Of a stretch of DNA of 57,346 nucleotides, positions 27,297 to 34,086 are shown piece after piece (position 1 is the stretch's first letter; every line of letters begins with the position of its first letter). Under the pieces are notes generated by a model. It did not search any database, was not told where the DNA came from, and was given only the letters and a program-made list of their open reading frames with translations. This DNA is from Caulobacteraceae bacterium UBA5005 (GTDB lineage Bacteria; Pseudomonadota; Alphaproteobacteria; Caulobacterales; Caulobacteraceae), in NCBI GenBank assembly GCA_002398405.1, contig DGYN01000025.1, forward strand, positions 1 through 57,346. The letters run 5' to 3'. The translations under genes were made by a program, and so were the position numbers.

Positions 27297-27728
27297 ATGC
27301 CCATGGTCGCCGCAGTCAAAAGGTTCATCGCCAATGAGCGCGGCGCTGCTGTCGTGGAGATGGCGCTGGTCGCCCCGGTGCTGGCCGGCCTCGCCTTCGT
27401 GTCGGTGAACCTGTGGGAAGCCACCTTGCGTCAACAGCAGGAGGACGAGGCGCTGCGGGTCGCCTCGCAGTACTATTTCAACGGCGGTTCGGACGACAGC
27501 AAGGCGCGCCTCCTGGGCCTGGCCGCGTGGCGGAACAGGCCCGAGGACGGAGACATTCAGATCACTCGCCTGTACCGCTGTGGAGAGAGCGCGGCCACAG
27601 CCACCACCCTCTGCGGTACGGAACAGACCCCGCCCGCGACGATCGTCAAGATTGTCGCCAGCGCGACAGTGGAGGGCGCCGCGTTCCAGGAAGAGCAAAT
27701 CCGTTCGGAGATGGTGCGTGTCCGCTAG
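27297..27728 (+). CDS. TadE-like pilus-assembly protein
   Basis: Product of 143 residues from the ATG at 27297, which has GGAG 9 bases upstream and begins 5 bp after the TadG-like stop. The TadE-type block NERGAAVVEMALVAPVLAGLA (in part GAAVVEMALVAPVLAGLA, about 14-31) carries the conserved Glu of pseudopilins at the prepilin-cleavage region. It is followed by an extracytoplasmic domain with two Cys (YRCGESA, TTLCGTE). It probably forms a minor pseudopilin with its neighbours. It overlaps the next gene by 11 bp. Confidence 0.8.
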   Translation: MPMVAAVKRFIANERGAAVVEMALVAPVLAGLAFVSVNLWEATLRQQQEDEALRVASQYYFNGGSDDSKARLLGLAAWRNRPEDGDIQITRLYRCGESAATATTLCGTEQTPPATIVKIVASATVEGAAFQEEQIRSEMVRVR

Positions 27729-28125
27729 GCTGAAAAGGCGCGGCTTTTTCGGGGATCACCGCGGGGCCACGGCGCTTGAATTTGCCTTCGTCCTGCCGGT
27801 CTTTGTCGCGTTGGTGTTCGGTGTGTTCGAGTTTGGACTGGCGCAGCATCGCCTGGCCAGCCTGCGTTTCGCCATGAACACCGTATCGCGGGAGATCTTG
27901 CTGAATCCCGCCCTCGACCAGACGCAGGTGTCCACAAAGGTAAAGGCGCTCCTGGACGACATCGCCGACCCCAATGTCACCGTGACACTGCAGACCTTGA
28001 CCACCGCGTCTGGGACAATCGCCCGCATGACCGGGGTCTACGCCGCCGATATCGGCATCCCGACCGTCGCCACCTATCCGCTCAGCTACACGACCACGGT
28101 CGATGTCGCTCTGCCTGACGCCTGA
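27718..28125 (+). CDS. TadE-like pilus-assembly protein
   Basis: Second TadE-like protein, 135 residues, from a GTG at 27718 that overlaps the previous gene; GGAG lies 8 bases upstream. The N-terminal block GATALEFAFVLPVFVALVFG (about residues 15-34) is the canonical TadE pseudopilin motif with Glu after the Ala-Leu. The extracytoplasmic domain is about 95 residues, rich in Thr, and lacks Cys, unlike its upstream neighbour. The two TadE-like proteins presumably pair, as TadE and TadF do (family knowledge). Confidence 0.8.
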   Translation: MSARLKRRGFFGDHRGATALEFAFVLPVFVALVFGVFEFGLAQHRLASLRFAMNTVSREILLNPALDQTQVSTKVKALLDDIADPNVTVTLQTLTTASGTIARMTGVYAADIGIPTVATYPLSYTTTVDVALPDA

Positions 28126-28137
28126 GGAACAATCCCT

Positions 28138-28488
28138 ATGTCAGCCACGATCCAGCTCCTGCAGTTCGCCGCCCTCGGCGGGGCCATCTATTGCGGCCTC
28201 GCCTATGTCTACGGGTTCATCGTCCGGCCGAAAGGAAACCGGCCGCTGAATGTGGCCAGTCTGATGCTGACCGGCATTGTCCTGCTCTGCCTGGCCGCGA
28301 TTTTACCGTCCACCCTGACGCCCTCCAACGGGTTTGCCTTCTTCTGCGCCACCCTGTGCCTGATCGCATCTGTGGGATGCCAGTCCCTGTGCGCCTTCCG
28401 CGGCCGCGCATCGGACCGCGCCGAGCGGCAGCCGGATCAAGCCGAGTCTGCCTCGTCCGTCGTGCGGCCGCTGCGCAGGGCGGCCTGA
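28138..28488 (+). CDS. Small membrane protein of unknown function
   Basis: Product of 116 residues with GAGGAAC about 9 bases before its ATG. Three hydrophobic helices are seen (about 8-28, 38-58 and 65-88) with charged ends; the C-terminus is polar and Arg-rich (RAERQPDQAES). I recognise no family. It follows the TadE-like genes by 12 bp in the same direction and is probably the last gene of that transcript. Whether it serves the Tad proteins is unknown. Confidence 0.6.
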   Translation: MSATIQLLQFAALGGAIYCGLAYVYGFIVRPKGNRPLNVASLMLTGIVLLCLAAILPSTLTPSNGFAFFCATLCLIASVGCQSLCAFRGRASDRAERQPDQAESASSVVRPLRRAA

Positions 28489-28614
28489 TCGGGGGATCTT
28501 GGCCGGCGCCCCCGCAAAGCCAGGCATCGCTGAAATCCGCACTCAAATCGTAGAGCGCTTCAGCCGCTTGCCGAGCGCCGAGACGGCGGCTATACGCCTG
28601 CCCTCCCAAGCAAT

Positions 28615-28689
28615 GGATGCGTAGCTCAGCGGGAGAGCACCTCGTTCACACCGAGGGGGTCACAGGTTCAATCCCTGTCGCATCCACCA
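28615..28689 (+). tRNA. tRNA-Val (anticodon CAC)
   Basis: A complete cloverleaf can be folded by eye. The acceptor stem pairs GGATGCG (28615-28621) with CGCATCC (28679-28685). The D stem is GCTC/GAGC, the anticodon stem CCTCG/CGAGG with loop TTCACAC, and the T stem ACAGG/CCTGT. The anticodon CAC (28647-28649) reads the Val codon GTG. Discriminator A and encoded CCA follow. The next 12 kb is the metal-resistance block, so this tRNA marks its left edge. Confidence 0.97.
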
Positions 28690-28834
28690 TTTTTCATAAA
28701 TAAATACAGCTGTTTACTCGCGACCTGCTAGGTCGACGCCGGCGCTTTCCACCGCAAGGGGGCGCTACGGGGGCGGACGCGGAAACGTAGAATCCCAGAA
28801 ACATAGAGCCCACCCCCTTCAAGAAAGGCGATTA

Positions 28835-28856
28835 GGCGCTCCGCGCTATTTTTTTT
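28835..28856 (+). terminator. Possible intrinsic terminator
   Basis: A short stem GCGC-TCC-GCGC (28836-28846), one G-U pair longer at the base, is followed by A and a run of eight T (28849-28856). The stem is weak, but the T run is unusual in this GC-rich sequence. It could end transcription from tRNA-Val about 150 bp upstream. Otherwise the 276 bp between the tRNA and the next gene shows no recognisable gene. Confidence 0.4.
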
Positions 28857-28965
28857 CCGACTCCCTGTCCGCGACCCCATCCACATTGCTGACGTTGATC
28901 GTTCTTCCAGCTCTCTATGTACTGGTGAATGGCAGGCGCTCACGCAAACCCGTTCCTGAGGTGGG

Positions 28966-29319
28966 ATGATGATCTATCTAGCGATCAAGGCCCTCATCTC
29001 TGGCGTCATCATAGCTGTCGCTTCCGAGGTCGCCCGGCGATGGCCTGGCTGGGGCGCGCTGATAGTCTCTCTGCCGCTCGTGTCGCTGTTGGCCATGATC
29101 TGGCTGTGGCGCGACACGCGCGATCCGCTACGCGTCGCGGATCATGCCGAAGCGACCTTTTGGTTCGTCCTTCCGTCCCTTCCGATGTTTCTGCTGGTGC
29201 CGATGCTCATGCGCTCCGGCGCGCCCTTTTGGGTCGCGCTCCTGGCCGGATCGGTCCTGACCATCGCCCTTTATGGGCTTTTGGTTTGGCTAGGCCCGAA
29301 GCTGGGCCTGCGACTTTGA
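28966..29319 (+). CDS. DUF3147 family small membrane protein
   Basis: Integral membrane protein of 117 residues with four predicted TM helices (about 4-22, 30-48, 64-84 and 88-108). The pattern fits the DUF3147 family: an initial MIYLAIKALISGVIIAVASE, a WGALIVSLPLVSLLAMIWLW-type second helix and a late FVLPSLPMFLLVPML. GAGGTGGG precedes the ATG. No function is established for the family. It is the first gene after tRNA-Val, and the next gene on the opposite strand is a MerR regulator. Confidence 0.75.
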   Translation: MMIYLAIKALISGVIIAVASEVARRWPGWGALIVSLPLVSLLAMIWLWRDTRDPLRVADHAEATFWFVLPSLPMFLLVPMLMRSGAPFWVALLAGSVLTIALYGLLVWLGPKLGLRL

Positions 29320-29395
29320 AGGGAACCATTAGGCAGTGAGTCGGGAGCCTTCAGCCGAGGTCTCTGCAGCGCGGCGCCCTACCTGATCGGCCGGC

Positions 29396-29809
29396 TCACC
29401 GCGACGCCCCCGGCGAGACATCCTCGAAGATCGTGCAGGCAATGGACGATCCGCCGACGCACGTTGCGCCACAACGTTCAGCCATGGTTTGCAGGGTTGC
29501 CTCCAAAGCTTGTAGTTCTGCCCGACGCTGCTGAACCACGGCCAAGTGTGTCAGAACGACGGTTTGGGCGTCGCCGCAGTCGCTCCGCCCATCGGAGACT
29601 TCCAAAAGCGACCTGATCTCCACGATCGAAAGGCCGAGATCTCGGCTACGCCGAATGAAGGAGAGGCGACTGATCTCGGGCCAGCCATAGAGGCGACGTC
29701 CGTTTGGTCCACGGTCGATCGAACGCAGGAGGCCGATGTCCTCATAATAGCGCACGGTCGGCACGCTGTTCCCTGACCGTCTGGCCGCCTCTCCGATCGA
29801 CATGGCCAT
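29396..29809 (-). CDS. MerR-family regulator with C-terminal cysteines
   Basis: Metal- or redox-responsive regulator of 137 residues. A winged HTH at the N-terminus (SIGEAARRSGNSVPTVRYYE, about 4-23) is followed by a coiled dimerisation helix (about 80-112) and a Cys-bearing tail: DCGDAQ (about Cys78), then RCGATC and IACTI. The Cys placement suggests metal binding, but it does not match the exact MerR or CueR loops, so the inducer is uncertain. It is divergent from a MerF-like peptide, with a perfect dyad in between that also overlaps its own ribosome site. Start at 29809 or, with the same site, 29803. Confidence 0.85.
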   Translation of the reverse strand: MAMSIGEAARRSGNSVPTVRYYEDIGLLRSIDRGPNGRRLYGWPEISRLSFIRRSRDLGLSIVEIRSLLEVSDGRSDCGDAQTVVLTHLAVVQQRRAELQALEATLQTMAERCGATCVGGSSIACTIFEDVSPGASR

Positions 29810-29814
29810 GACGC

Positions 29815-29845
29815 TTGCTCCTCAAGTTACTTGAGGATGTATGCG
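29815..29845 (+). promoter_or_regulatory. MerR-type operator/promoter between merR-like and merF-like genes
   Basis: A perfect 17-bp dyad CCTCAAGTTACTTGAGG (29820-29836, arms of 7 bp, 3-bp centre) lies between TTGCTC (29815-29820, -35-like) and TATGCG (29840-29845, -10-like). The 19-bp spacer is the stretched spacing typical of MerR-activated promoters. On the minus strand the dyad's GAGG is part of the ribosome site of the regulator gene, so binding could also affect its own expression. Binding and the -10 assignment are inferred. Confidence 0.65.
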
Positions 29846-29880
29846 CGCAGTTCGTGATCCTGTCACCGTCGGAGCTACTC

Positions 29881-30174
29881 ATGAAAAAGCGTTGGATGGC
29901 CAGCCTCCTGGGTGTCGCTTGCATGGGATGCTGCGCGCCCCTGTTCTTGCCGCTGGTCGCCGGCGGTACGCTCTTCGCGGGAACGAGCGTCGGGCTGGGG
30001 GTCAGCCTCGAACGCATCATCTGCATCGGCTTGCCGCTGCTGGCCATCACCGGCCTGGGAACGTGGTGGGCCTTCAAGAGGCGACCCAAACCTCCGTGCG
30101 CCTGCGAGACGGCCTGCGACGTCACCAGTTGCGGTACATCCGATGAACGCCAAAGCGTAAGGCCTTTGCCATGA
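29881..30174 (+). CDS. MerF/MerT-like small Cys-rich membrane protein
   Basis: Membrane peptide of 97 residues. The start at 29881 has GGAGC 7 bases upstream. Two TM helices (about 6-30 and 42-65), with a Cys set in the first helix (ACMGCCAP, about 12-19), and a Cys-rich cytoplasmic tail CACETACDVTSCG (about 75-87). Paired Cys in TM1 and near the end are the hallmark of MerF/MerT mercury importers, though this protein is not an obvious match to a named one. It is divergent from a MerR regulator. Mercury (or other soft-metal) handling is inferred. No merA or merP lies nearby. Confidence 0.6.
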   Translation: MKKRWMASLLGVACMGCCAPLFLPLVAGGTLFAGTSVGLGVSLERIICIGLPLLAITGLGTWWAFKRRPKPPCACETACDVTSCGTSDERQSVRPLP

Positions 30175-30216
30175 CGCCTGCGCCAGGGCCCGCGAACCTT
30201 TGAGGATGAAGCGGTG

Positions 30217-30232
30217 GAACGATCTTTCGTTC
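30217..30232. terminator. Hairpin between convergent genes, possible terminator
   Basis: GAACGA (30217-30222), loop TCTT and TCGTTC (30227-30232) form a perfect 6-bp stem in the 83-bp gap between the 3' ends of the MerF-like gene and cueR. The downstream stretch is T/C-rich (TTCTCCCC) on the plus strand but there is no true T run, so this is a weak call. Confidence 0.3.
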
Positions 30233-30257
30233 TTCTCCCCCACTAAACCTCGCGTCC

Positions 30258-30692
30258 CTAATAGTCGCGACGCCGTTTCGGAAGTTTGCCCGTAGTCGGT
30301 TCCTTGCCGAGGGTCAGGTCCGCCAGGATCGGGCAATCCGGCCTGTCGTCGCCTGCACAGCAGTGCGAAAGGTGACGCAAGGTATCGGCCATTGCCTTCA
30401 TCTCGGCGACTCGGGCGTCGAGGTCTGCGACGTGTTTGTCGGCGATTGCTTTCACTTCGCGGCTTGGGCGGCCCCGATCTCGCCATAGCGAGAGTAGCTG
30501 CTCGATCTCAGCCATGGAGAAGCCCAGACTGCGCGCCCGCTTGATGAACCGCAGCTCGTTCAGCTCGCGTGCGTCATACTCGCGGTAGTTCGACCCCGTG
30601 CGGCTGGCGGGCCGCACGAGGCCGATCTCGTCGTAGTACCGGATCATCTTGGCGGACACGCCGGTCGCCTTGGACGCCTTGCCGATGTTCAT
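30258..30692 (-). CDS. cueR: Copper-responsive MerR-family regulator CueR
   Basis: Cytoplasmic Cu(I) sensor of 144 residues. N-terminal HTH (NIGKASKATGVSAKMIRYYD), a dimerisation helix, and the diagnostic metal loop HCCAGDDRPDCPI (about 109-121), where C-x7-C matches the Cu(I) site of CueR. The tail after the loop is longer than in E. coli CueR and basic (KLPKRRRDY). It is downstream of the copper ATPase on the same strand with a 27-bp gap, so the activator is probably made from the promoter it controls. A CueR-like operator lies ahead of the ATPase at 33192..33212. Confidence 0.92.
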   Translation of the reverse strand: MNIGKASKATGVSAKMIRYYDEIGLVRPASRTGSNYREYDARELNELRFIKRARSLGFSMAEIEQLLSLWRDRGRPSREVKAIADKHVADLDARVAEMKAMADTLRHLSHCCAGDDRPDCPILADLTLGKEPTTGKLPKRRRDY

Positions 30693-30719
30693 GCCGCTCT
30701 CCCCTGTTGGGTCATAACT

Positions 30720-33161
30720 CTAGCCGAGCGCCACGCTTGCCATTCCACTGGCCGCGCGATGGGCGGTAGGGGCATCCTCCAGCTGCACAGCTCTGAGCCG
30801 CAGCGCATTGCCCACCACGCTCACGGACGACAAGGCCATGGCTCCGGCAGCGATGGCAGGCGACAACAGCAGGCCGAACACCGGATAGAGCAGACCCGCC
30901 GCGATGGGCACGCCCGCCGCGTTATAGACGAAGGCGAAGAACAGGTTTTGCCGGATGTTGCGCATCGTCGCGCGGGAAAGCCGGCGGGCCTTCACCAGCC
31001 CTTGCAGGTCGCCTTTCAGCAGGGTGACGCCCGCGCTTTCGATCGCCACATCCGCACCCGCGCCCATCGCGACCCCCACGTCCGCCGCGGCGAGAGCAGG
31101 CGCATCGTTCACGCCGTCTCCGGCCATGGCGACCACGCGGCCTTCGCGCCGCAGCTTCTCGACAACGGCGGCTTTGTCCTGAGGAAGGACGTCCGCCTCG
31201 ACGTCATCGATGCCGAGCTTCCGCGCAACCGCGAGGGCGGTCGTGCGATTGTCGCCGGTCATCATTACCAGACGGATGCCCTCAGCCTTCAATGCGGCCA
31301 CCGCTGCGGCCGTGGTCGGTTTGATGGGGTCGGCGATAGCGATGACGCCCGCGAGCTTCCCGTCCAGCGCCACAAAAATGGCCGTCTCACCGTCCGCGCG
31401 AAGCGCCTCCGCCTCGGCTTCGAGGCTGCCAACATTCACATGCAACTCCGCGAGATACTTGCGCGACCCGATCGCCACCCTGCGGCCCTCCACGATCCCG
31501 ACCACGCCCTTGCCGACGGGCGAGTCGAACTCGGACGGCTCCGCGAGCGTCAGGCCGCGATCGTTCGCCGCTCGAACGATGGCGTCGGCGAGCGGATGCT
31601 CGCTGGCGCGTTCCAGGCTTGCGGCAAGGCGGAGCAAATCCCCATCGTCCACGCCTGCCGCGGGTCGAATGGAGGTCACGGCCGGGCGGCCTTCCGTCAG
31701 GGTGCCCGTCTTGTCCACGACCAGGGTGTCCACCTTCTCGAAGCGCTCCAGGGCGTCCGCGTTCTTGATCAGGACGCCCGCCTGAGCGCCGCGTCCGACG
31801 CCCACCATGATGGAAATCGGTGTCGCGAGGCCCAGCGCGCAGGGGCAGGCGATGATCAGAACCGACACCGCCGCGACCAGGCCGAAGCTGAACGCGGGGT
31901 CCGGTCCCCAGATCGCCCAACCGATGAACGAAAGCACCGCCACGGCGATAACCATGGGAACGAACCAGCCTGACACCCGATCGGCGAGCCTTTGGATAGG
32001 AGCCCGGCTACGCTGTGCCTGGGCGACCATCTGCACGATTTGGGAAAGCAGGGTGTCAGCACCCACCTTCTCCGCCCGCATGACAAACGAGCCGGTCTTG
32101 TTGATCGCGCCGCCCACCACCTTGGCGCCCGGCTCCTTCGTCACCGGCATGGATTCCCCCGTCACCATGGACTCGTCTACCGCAACGCGGCCTTCGAGCA
32201 CCTCGCCATCAACCGGGACCTTTTCGCCGGGCCTTACGCGAAGGCGGTCGCCGACTTGGATTTGGTCCAGGCTCACCTCTTCGTCAGTTCCGTCGTCCCG
32301 CACGCGGCGGGCCGTTTTCGGGGCAAGGTCGAGCAAGGCGCGTATGGCGCCGGATGTCCGCTCGCGGGCGCGAATTTCCAAGAGTTGGCCAAGCAGCACC
32401 AGCACCGTGATGACCGCCGCGGCTTCGAAGTAGATGGGGACCGACCCATCCGCGCGGCGGAAGGTCGGCGGGAAGATGCCGGGTGCCAGGATAGCAACGA
32501 CGCTGTAGAGCCACGCCACGCCCGTACCCATGGCGATCAGGGTGAACATGTTGAGCTTCAGGGTCGCCACCGATCGCGCGCCGCGCTCAAAAAACGGCCA
32601 CCCCGCCCAGAGGACGACAGGGGTCGCGAGCGCGAGTTGCAGCCATCCGGATAGCGTGGGGCCAAGCCCCATGGTCATGCCGATGAGGTGGCCGCCCATT
32701 TCGAGCACCAGCACCGGCAGGGTCAGGGCGAGGCCGATCCATAGGCGGCGGCTGAAGTCCTTCAGCTCCGGATTGGGCTCGGTCTCGGCGGTCATTACCT
32801 CCGGCTCCAGCGCCATGCCGCAGATCGGGCATGAGCCAGGCCCGATCTGGCGAATTTCCGGGTGCATGGGGCAGGTGTAGATCGTGCCGGCGGGGAGCAG
32901 CGGTTCAGCCGGACGCTCCTCTTTCTTCAGGTGCTTTTCCGGGTCGGTGGTGAACTTGGTTTTGCATCCGGCCGAGCAGAAATAGTAGGGCTGGCCGCCG
33001 TACTCCGCCGTGTGGGCGGTCTTCTCAGGATCGACTGTCATTCCGCAGACGGGGTCGATCACTCCTCCAGAGGGGTTGCTACTTTTTGCACAACAGGCGT
33101 GCGCGCCATGCTCATGGATATGGATGTGACGGGGGGTGGCGGCAGGGTTGGGATCAGACAT
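30720..33161 (-). CDS. copA: Copper-exporting P1B-type ATPase with N-terminal YHS domain
   Basis: Inner-membrane Cu(I) export ATPase of 813 residues. The N-terminus lacks a classical HMA domain: it has a His/Cys patch (HIHIHEHGAHACC, about 12-24), a YHS-type metal domain (about 36-80, DPVCGMTV ... FCSAGCKTKF) and a second heavy-metal-binding module (YTCPMHPEI ... CPICGMALEP, about 95-120). Then come eight TM helices with the CPC metal motif (ACPCALGLATP, Cys 439 and 441), phosphorylation Asp483 (DKTGTLT) and GDGVNDAP. AAGGAG precedes the ATG. It is followed by cueR. A gene at 38569 is also CopA by name but is the unrelated periplasmic oxidase. Confidence 0.95.
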   Translation of the reverse strand: MSDPNPAATPRHIHIHEHGAHACCAKSSNPSGGVIDPVCGMTVDPEKTAHTAEYGGQPYYFCSAGCKTKFTTDPEKHLKKEERPAEPLLPAGTIYTCPMHPEIRQIGPGSCPICGMALEPEVMTAETEPNPELKDFSRRLWIGLALTLPVLVLEMGGHLIGMTMGLGPTLSGWLQLALATPVVLWAGWPFFERGARSVATLKLNMFTLIAMGTGVAWLYSVVAILAPGIFPPTFRRADGSVPIYFEAAAVITVLVLLGQLLEIRARERTSGAIRALLDLAPKTARRVRDDGTDEEVSLDQIQVGDRLRVRPGEKVPVDGEVLEGRVAVDESMVTGESMPVTKEPGAKVVGGAINKTGSFVMRAEKVGADTLLSQIVQMVAQAQRSRAPIQRLADRVSGWFVPMVIAVAVLSFIGWAIWGPDPAFSFGLVAAVSVLIIACPCALGLATPISIMVGVGRGAQAGVLIKNADALERFEKVDTLVVDKTGTLTEGRPAVTSIRPAAGVDDGDLLRLAASLERASEHPLADAIVRAANDRGLTLAEPSEFDSPVGKGVVGIVEGRRVAIGSRKYLAELHVNVGSLEAEAEALRADGETAIFVALDGKLAGVIAIADPIKPTTAAAVAALKAEGIRLVMMTGDNRTTALAVARKLGIDDVEADVLPQDKAAVVEKLRREGRVVAMAGDGVNDAPALAAADVGVAMGAGADVAIESAGVTLLKGDLQGLVKARRLSRATMRNIRQNLFFAFVYNAAGVPIAAGLLYPVFGLLLSPAIAAGAMALSSVSVVGNALRLRAVQLEDAPTAHRAASGMASVALG

Positions 33162-33186
33162 CTCAGTCTCCTTACCCTGTGGTCAT

Positions 33187-33212
33187 CAAGATTCCTATCA
33201 TTGGAAGGTCAA
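33187..33212 (-). promoter_or_regulatory. CueR-type operator/promoter of the copper ATPase gene
   Basis: Read on the minus strand, TTGACC (-35, 33207-33212) runs into CCTTCC, then seven bases and GGAAT. This is the CueR dyad pattern CCTTCC-N7-GGAAGG with one arm imperfect. A -10 at 19-bp spacing would be GATGAC, which is weak. The site is 26-51 bp upstream of the ATPase start, as expected for a CueR target. Binding is inferred from the match. Confidence 0.6.
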
Positions 33213-33293
33213 TCCCCCTTTTATCGGCGCTCCCGGATAGGGCGCCCGCGGGCGTGACCGCCGCCATGGCCGCCGCGCCCCTGGCATCAAGAT

Positions 33294-33674
33294 TCACTTG
33301 GGGTGGCCGGGGGCCTTGGGATCGGAGTGGTCGTGCGGGTCTGGCGATGCCGGCGCGGCTGCCGCAGGCGGGGCGGGCGCGGACGGTGATGGCATGCACG
33401 CCCCCATCTTCATGCCCTGCATCTTCATGCCTTGCTTCATCATCCCTTGCTTCATCATGCCCCGCTTCATCTTCGGCATGGAGGGCGCGCCGTCTTTGGG
33501 CGAGGGCTGCCCAGCCGAAACGCCAGGTTCGCCGGAACCCTGCATCATTGGACATTTGGCGGCGGTTGCGTCTTTGGCCGCAGGGGCGCCCTTGTCGTGA
33601 TCGTGCGGCTGTTGCTGAGCAAGGACGGGTGCTGCCGCGAGGAACAGGCAGGCGGCCAGGACGAGTCTTGACAT
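33294..33674 (-). CDS. Periplasmic methionine-rich, copper-binding-like protein
   Basis: Exported protein of 126 residues with a Sec signal (1-20, cleavage near VLAQQ). The mature part is low-complexity: His clusters at both ends (QPHDHDKGA; DPHDHSDP), KCPMMQGSG, and a Met-rich core of repeats MKRGMMKQGMMKQGMKM (about 69-85) ending in GACMPSP. Met-rich and His/Cys patches are typical of periplasmic Cu(I)/Ag(I) binders. It starts 9 bp after the DUF5676 gene, in one operon. No enzymatic fold is present. The repeat is visible in the DNA as five 15-bp units at 33406..33480. Confidence 0.75.
   Translation of the reverse strand: MSRLVLAACLFLAAAPVLAQQQPHDHDKGAPAAKDATAAKCPMMQGSGEPGVSAGQPSPKDGAPSMPKMKRGMMKQGMMKQGMKMQGMKMGACMPSPSAPAPPAAAAPASPDPHDHSDPKAPGHPK
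33406..33480. repeat. Five 15-bp tandem units encoding the Met-rich core
   Basis: Five adjoining imperfect 15-bp units (33406-33420, 33421-33435, 33436-33450, 33451-33465 and 33466-33480) of the form ATCTTCATGCCCTGC / TTCATCATCCCTTGC, coding on the minus strand for the five-residue pattern MKQGM and variants. Copy number could vary between strains by slippage. Confidence 0.75.
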
Positions 33675-33683
33675 GATGAACTC

Positions 33684-33974
33684 CTAAGGCGCGGGACGGC
33701 GCGAAAGTGGGGTGAGGAGATTGTAGACAAACGCAATCAGGGCCCCCGACACCAACCCCATGACGGCGGCCCAGAAGGCTCCCACGCGCAGGGCTATCAG
33801 CGAACTGGGCTCGGCGACCGTGAACAGTGAAATGAAGTCGTGCGTCGCTGTCATCGGGGCGATCAGGACCGCGACCCAGCAAAGGATGAACATCGCGGCC
33901 ATGACGATCCCACCCGTTGCGGCAAGACGACGGACGCTCATTCGATCAGCATATTTCAGCGACATCTCGGACAT
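33684..33974 (-). CDS. DUF5676 family small membrane protein
   Basis: Membrane protein of 96 residues with two TM helices (about 20-42, AATGGIVMAAMFILCWVAVL, and 64-86, GAFWAAVMGLVSGALIAFVY). The arrangement fits the DUF5676 family, which is often linked to copper-resistance genes. The start at 33974 has GGAAG 7 bases upstream. It leads a two-gene operon with the Met-rich protein and is divergent from the ATP-grasp gene across a perfect FNR-type box. The family function is unknown. Confidence 0.7.
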   Translation of the reverse strand: MSEMSLKYADRMSVRRLAATGGIVMAAMFILCWVAVLIAPMTATHDFISLFTVAEPSSLIALRVGAFWAAVMGLVSGALIAFVYNLLTPLSRRPAP

Positions 33975-34025
33975 GATTGACTTCCAGACTGGTGGTCACT
34001 CTTGCCTCGGATTTGGCCCCGGGCA

Positions 34026-34039
34026 TTGATGTCAATCAA
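34026..34039. promoter_or_regulatory. Perfect FNR/FixK-type box between DUF5676 and ATP-grasp genes
   Basis: TTGATGTCAATCAA is an exact match to the FNR/Anr/FixK consensus TTGAT-N4-ATCAA. It sits in the 112-bp gap between divergent genes. A -10-like TACTGAT (34061-34067) lies where a class II activator centred at 34032.5 (-41.5) would place it for the plus-strand gene. The matching -10 on the minus strand is poor. It implies oxygen-linked control by a CRP/FNR protein; binding is inferred. Confidence 0.6.
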
Positions 34040-34086
34040 ACGTCAGGTCCGCCAAAGGGTTACTGATAGAGGTCTGCCCGCCGCCC

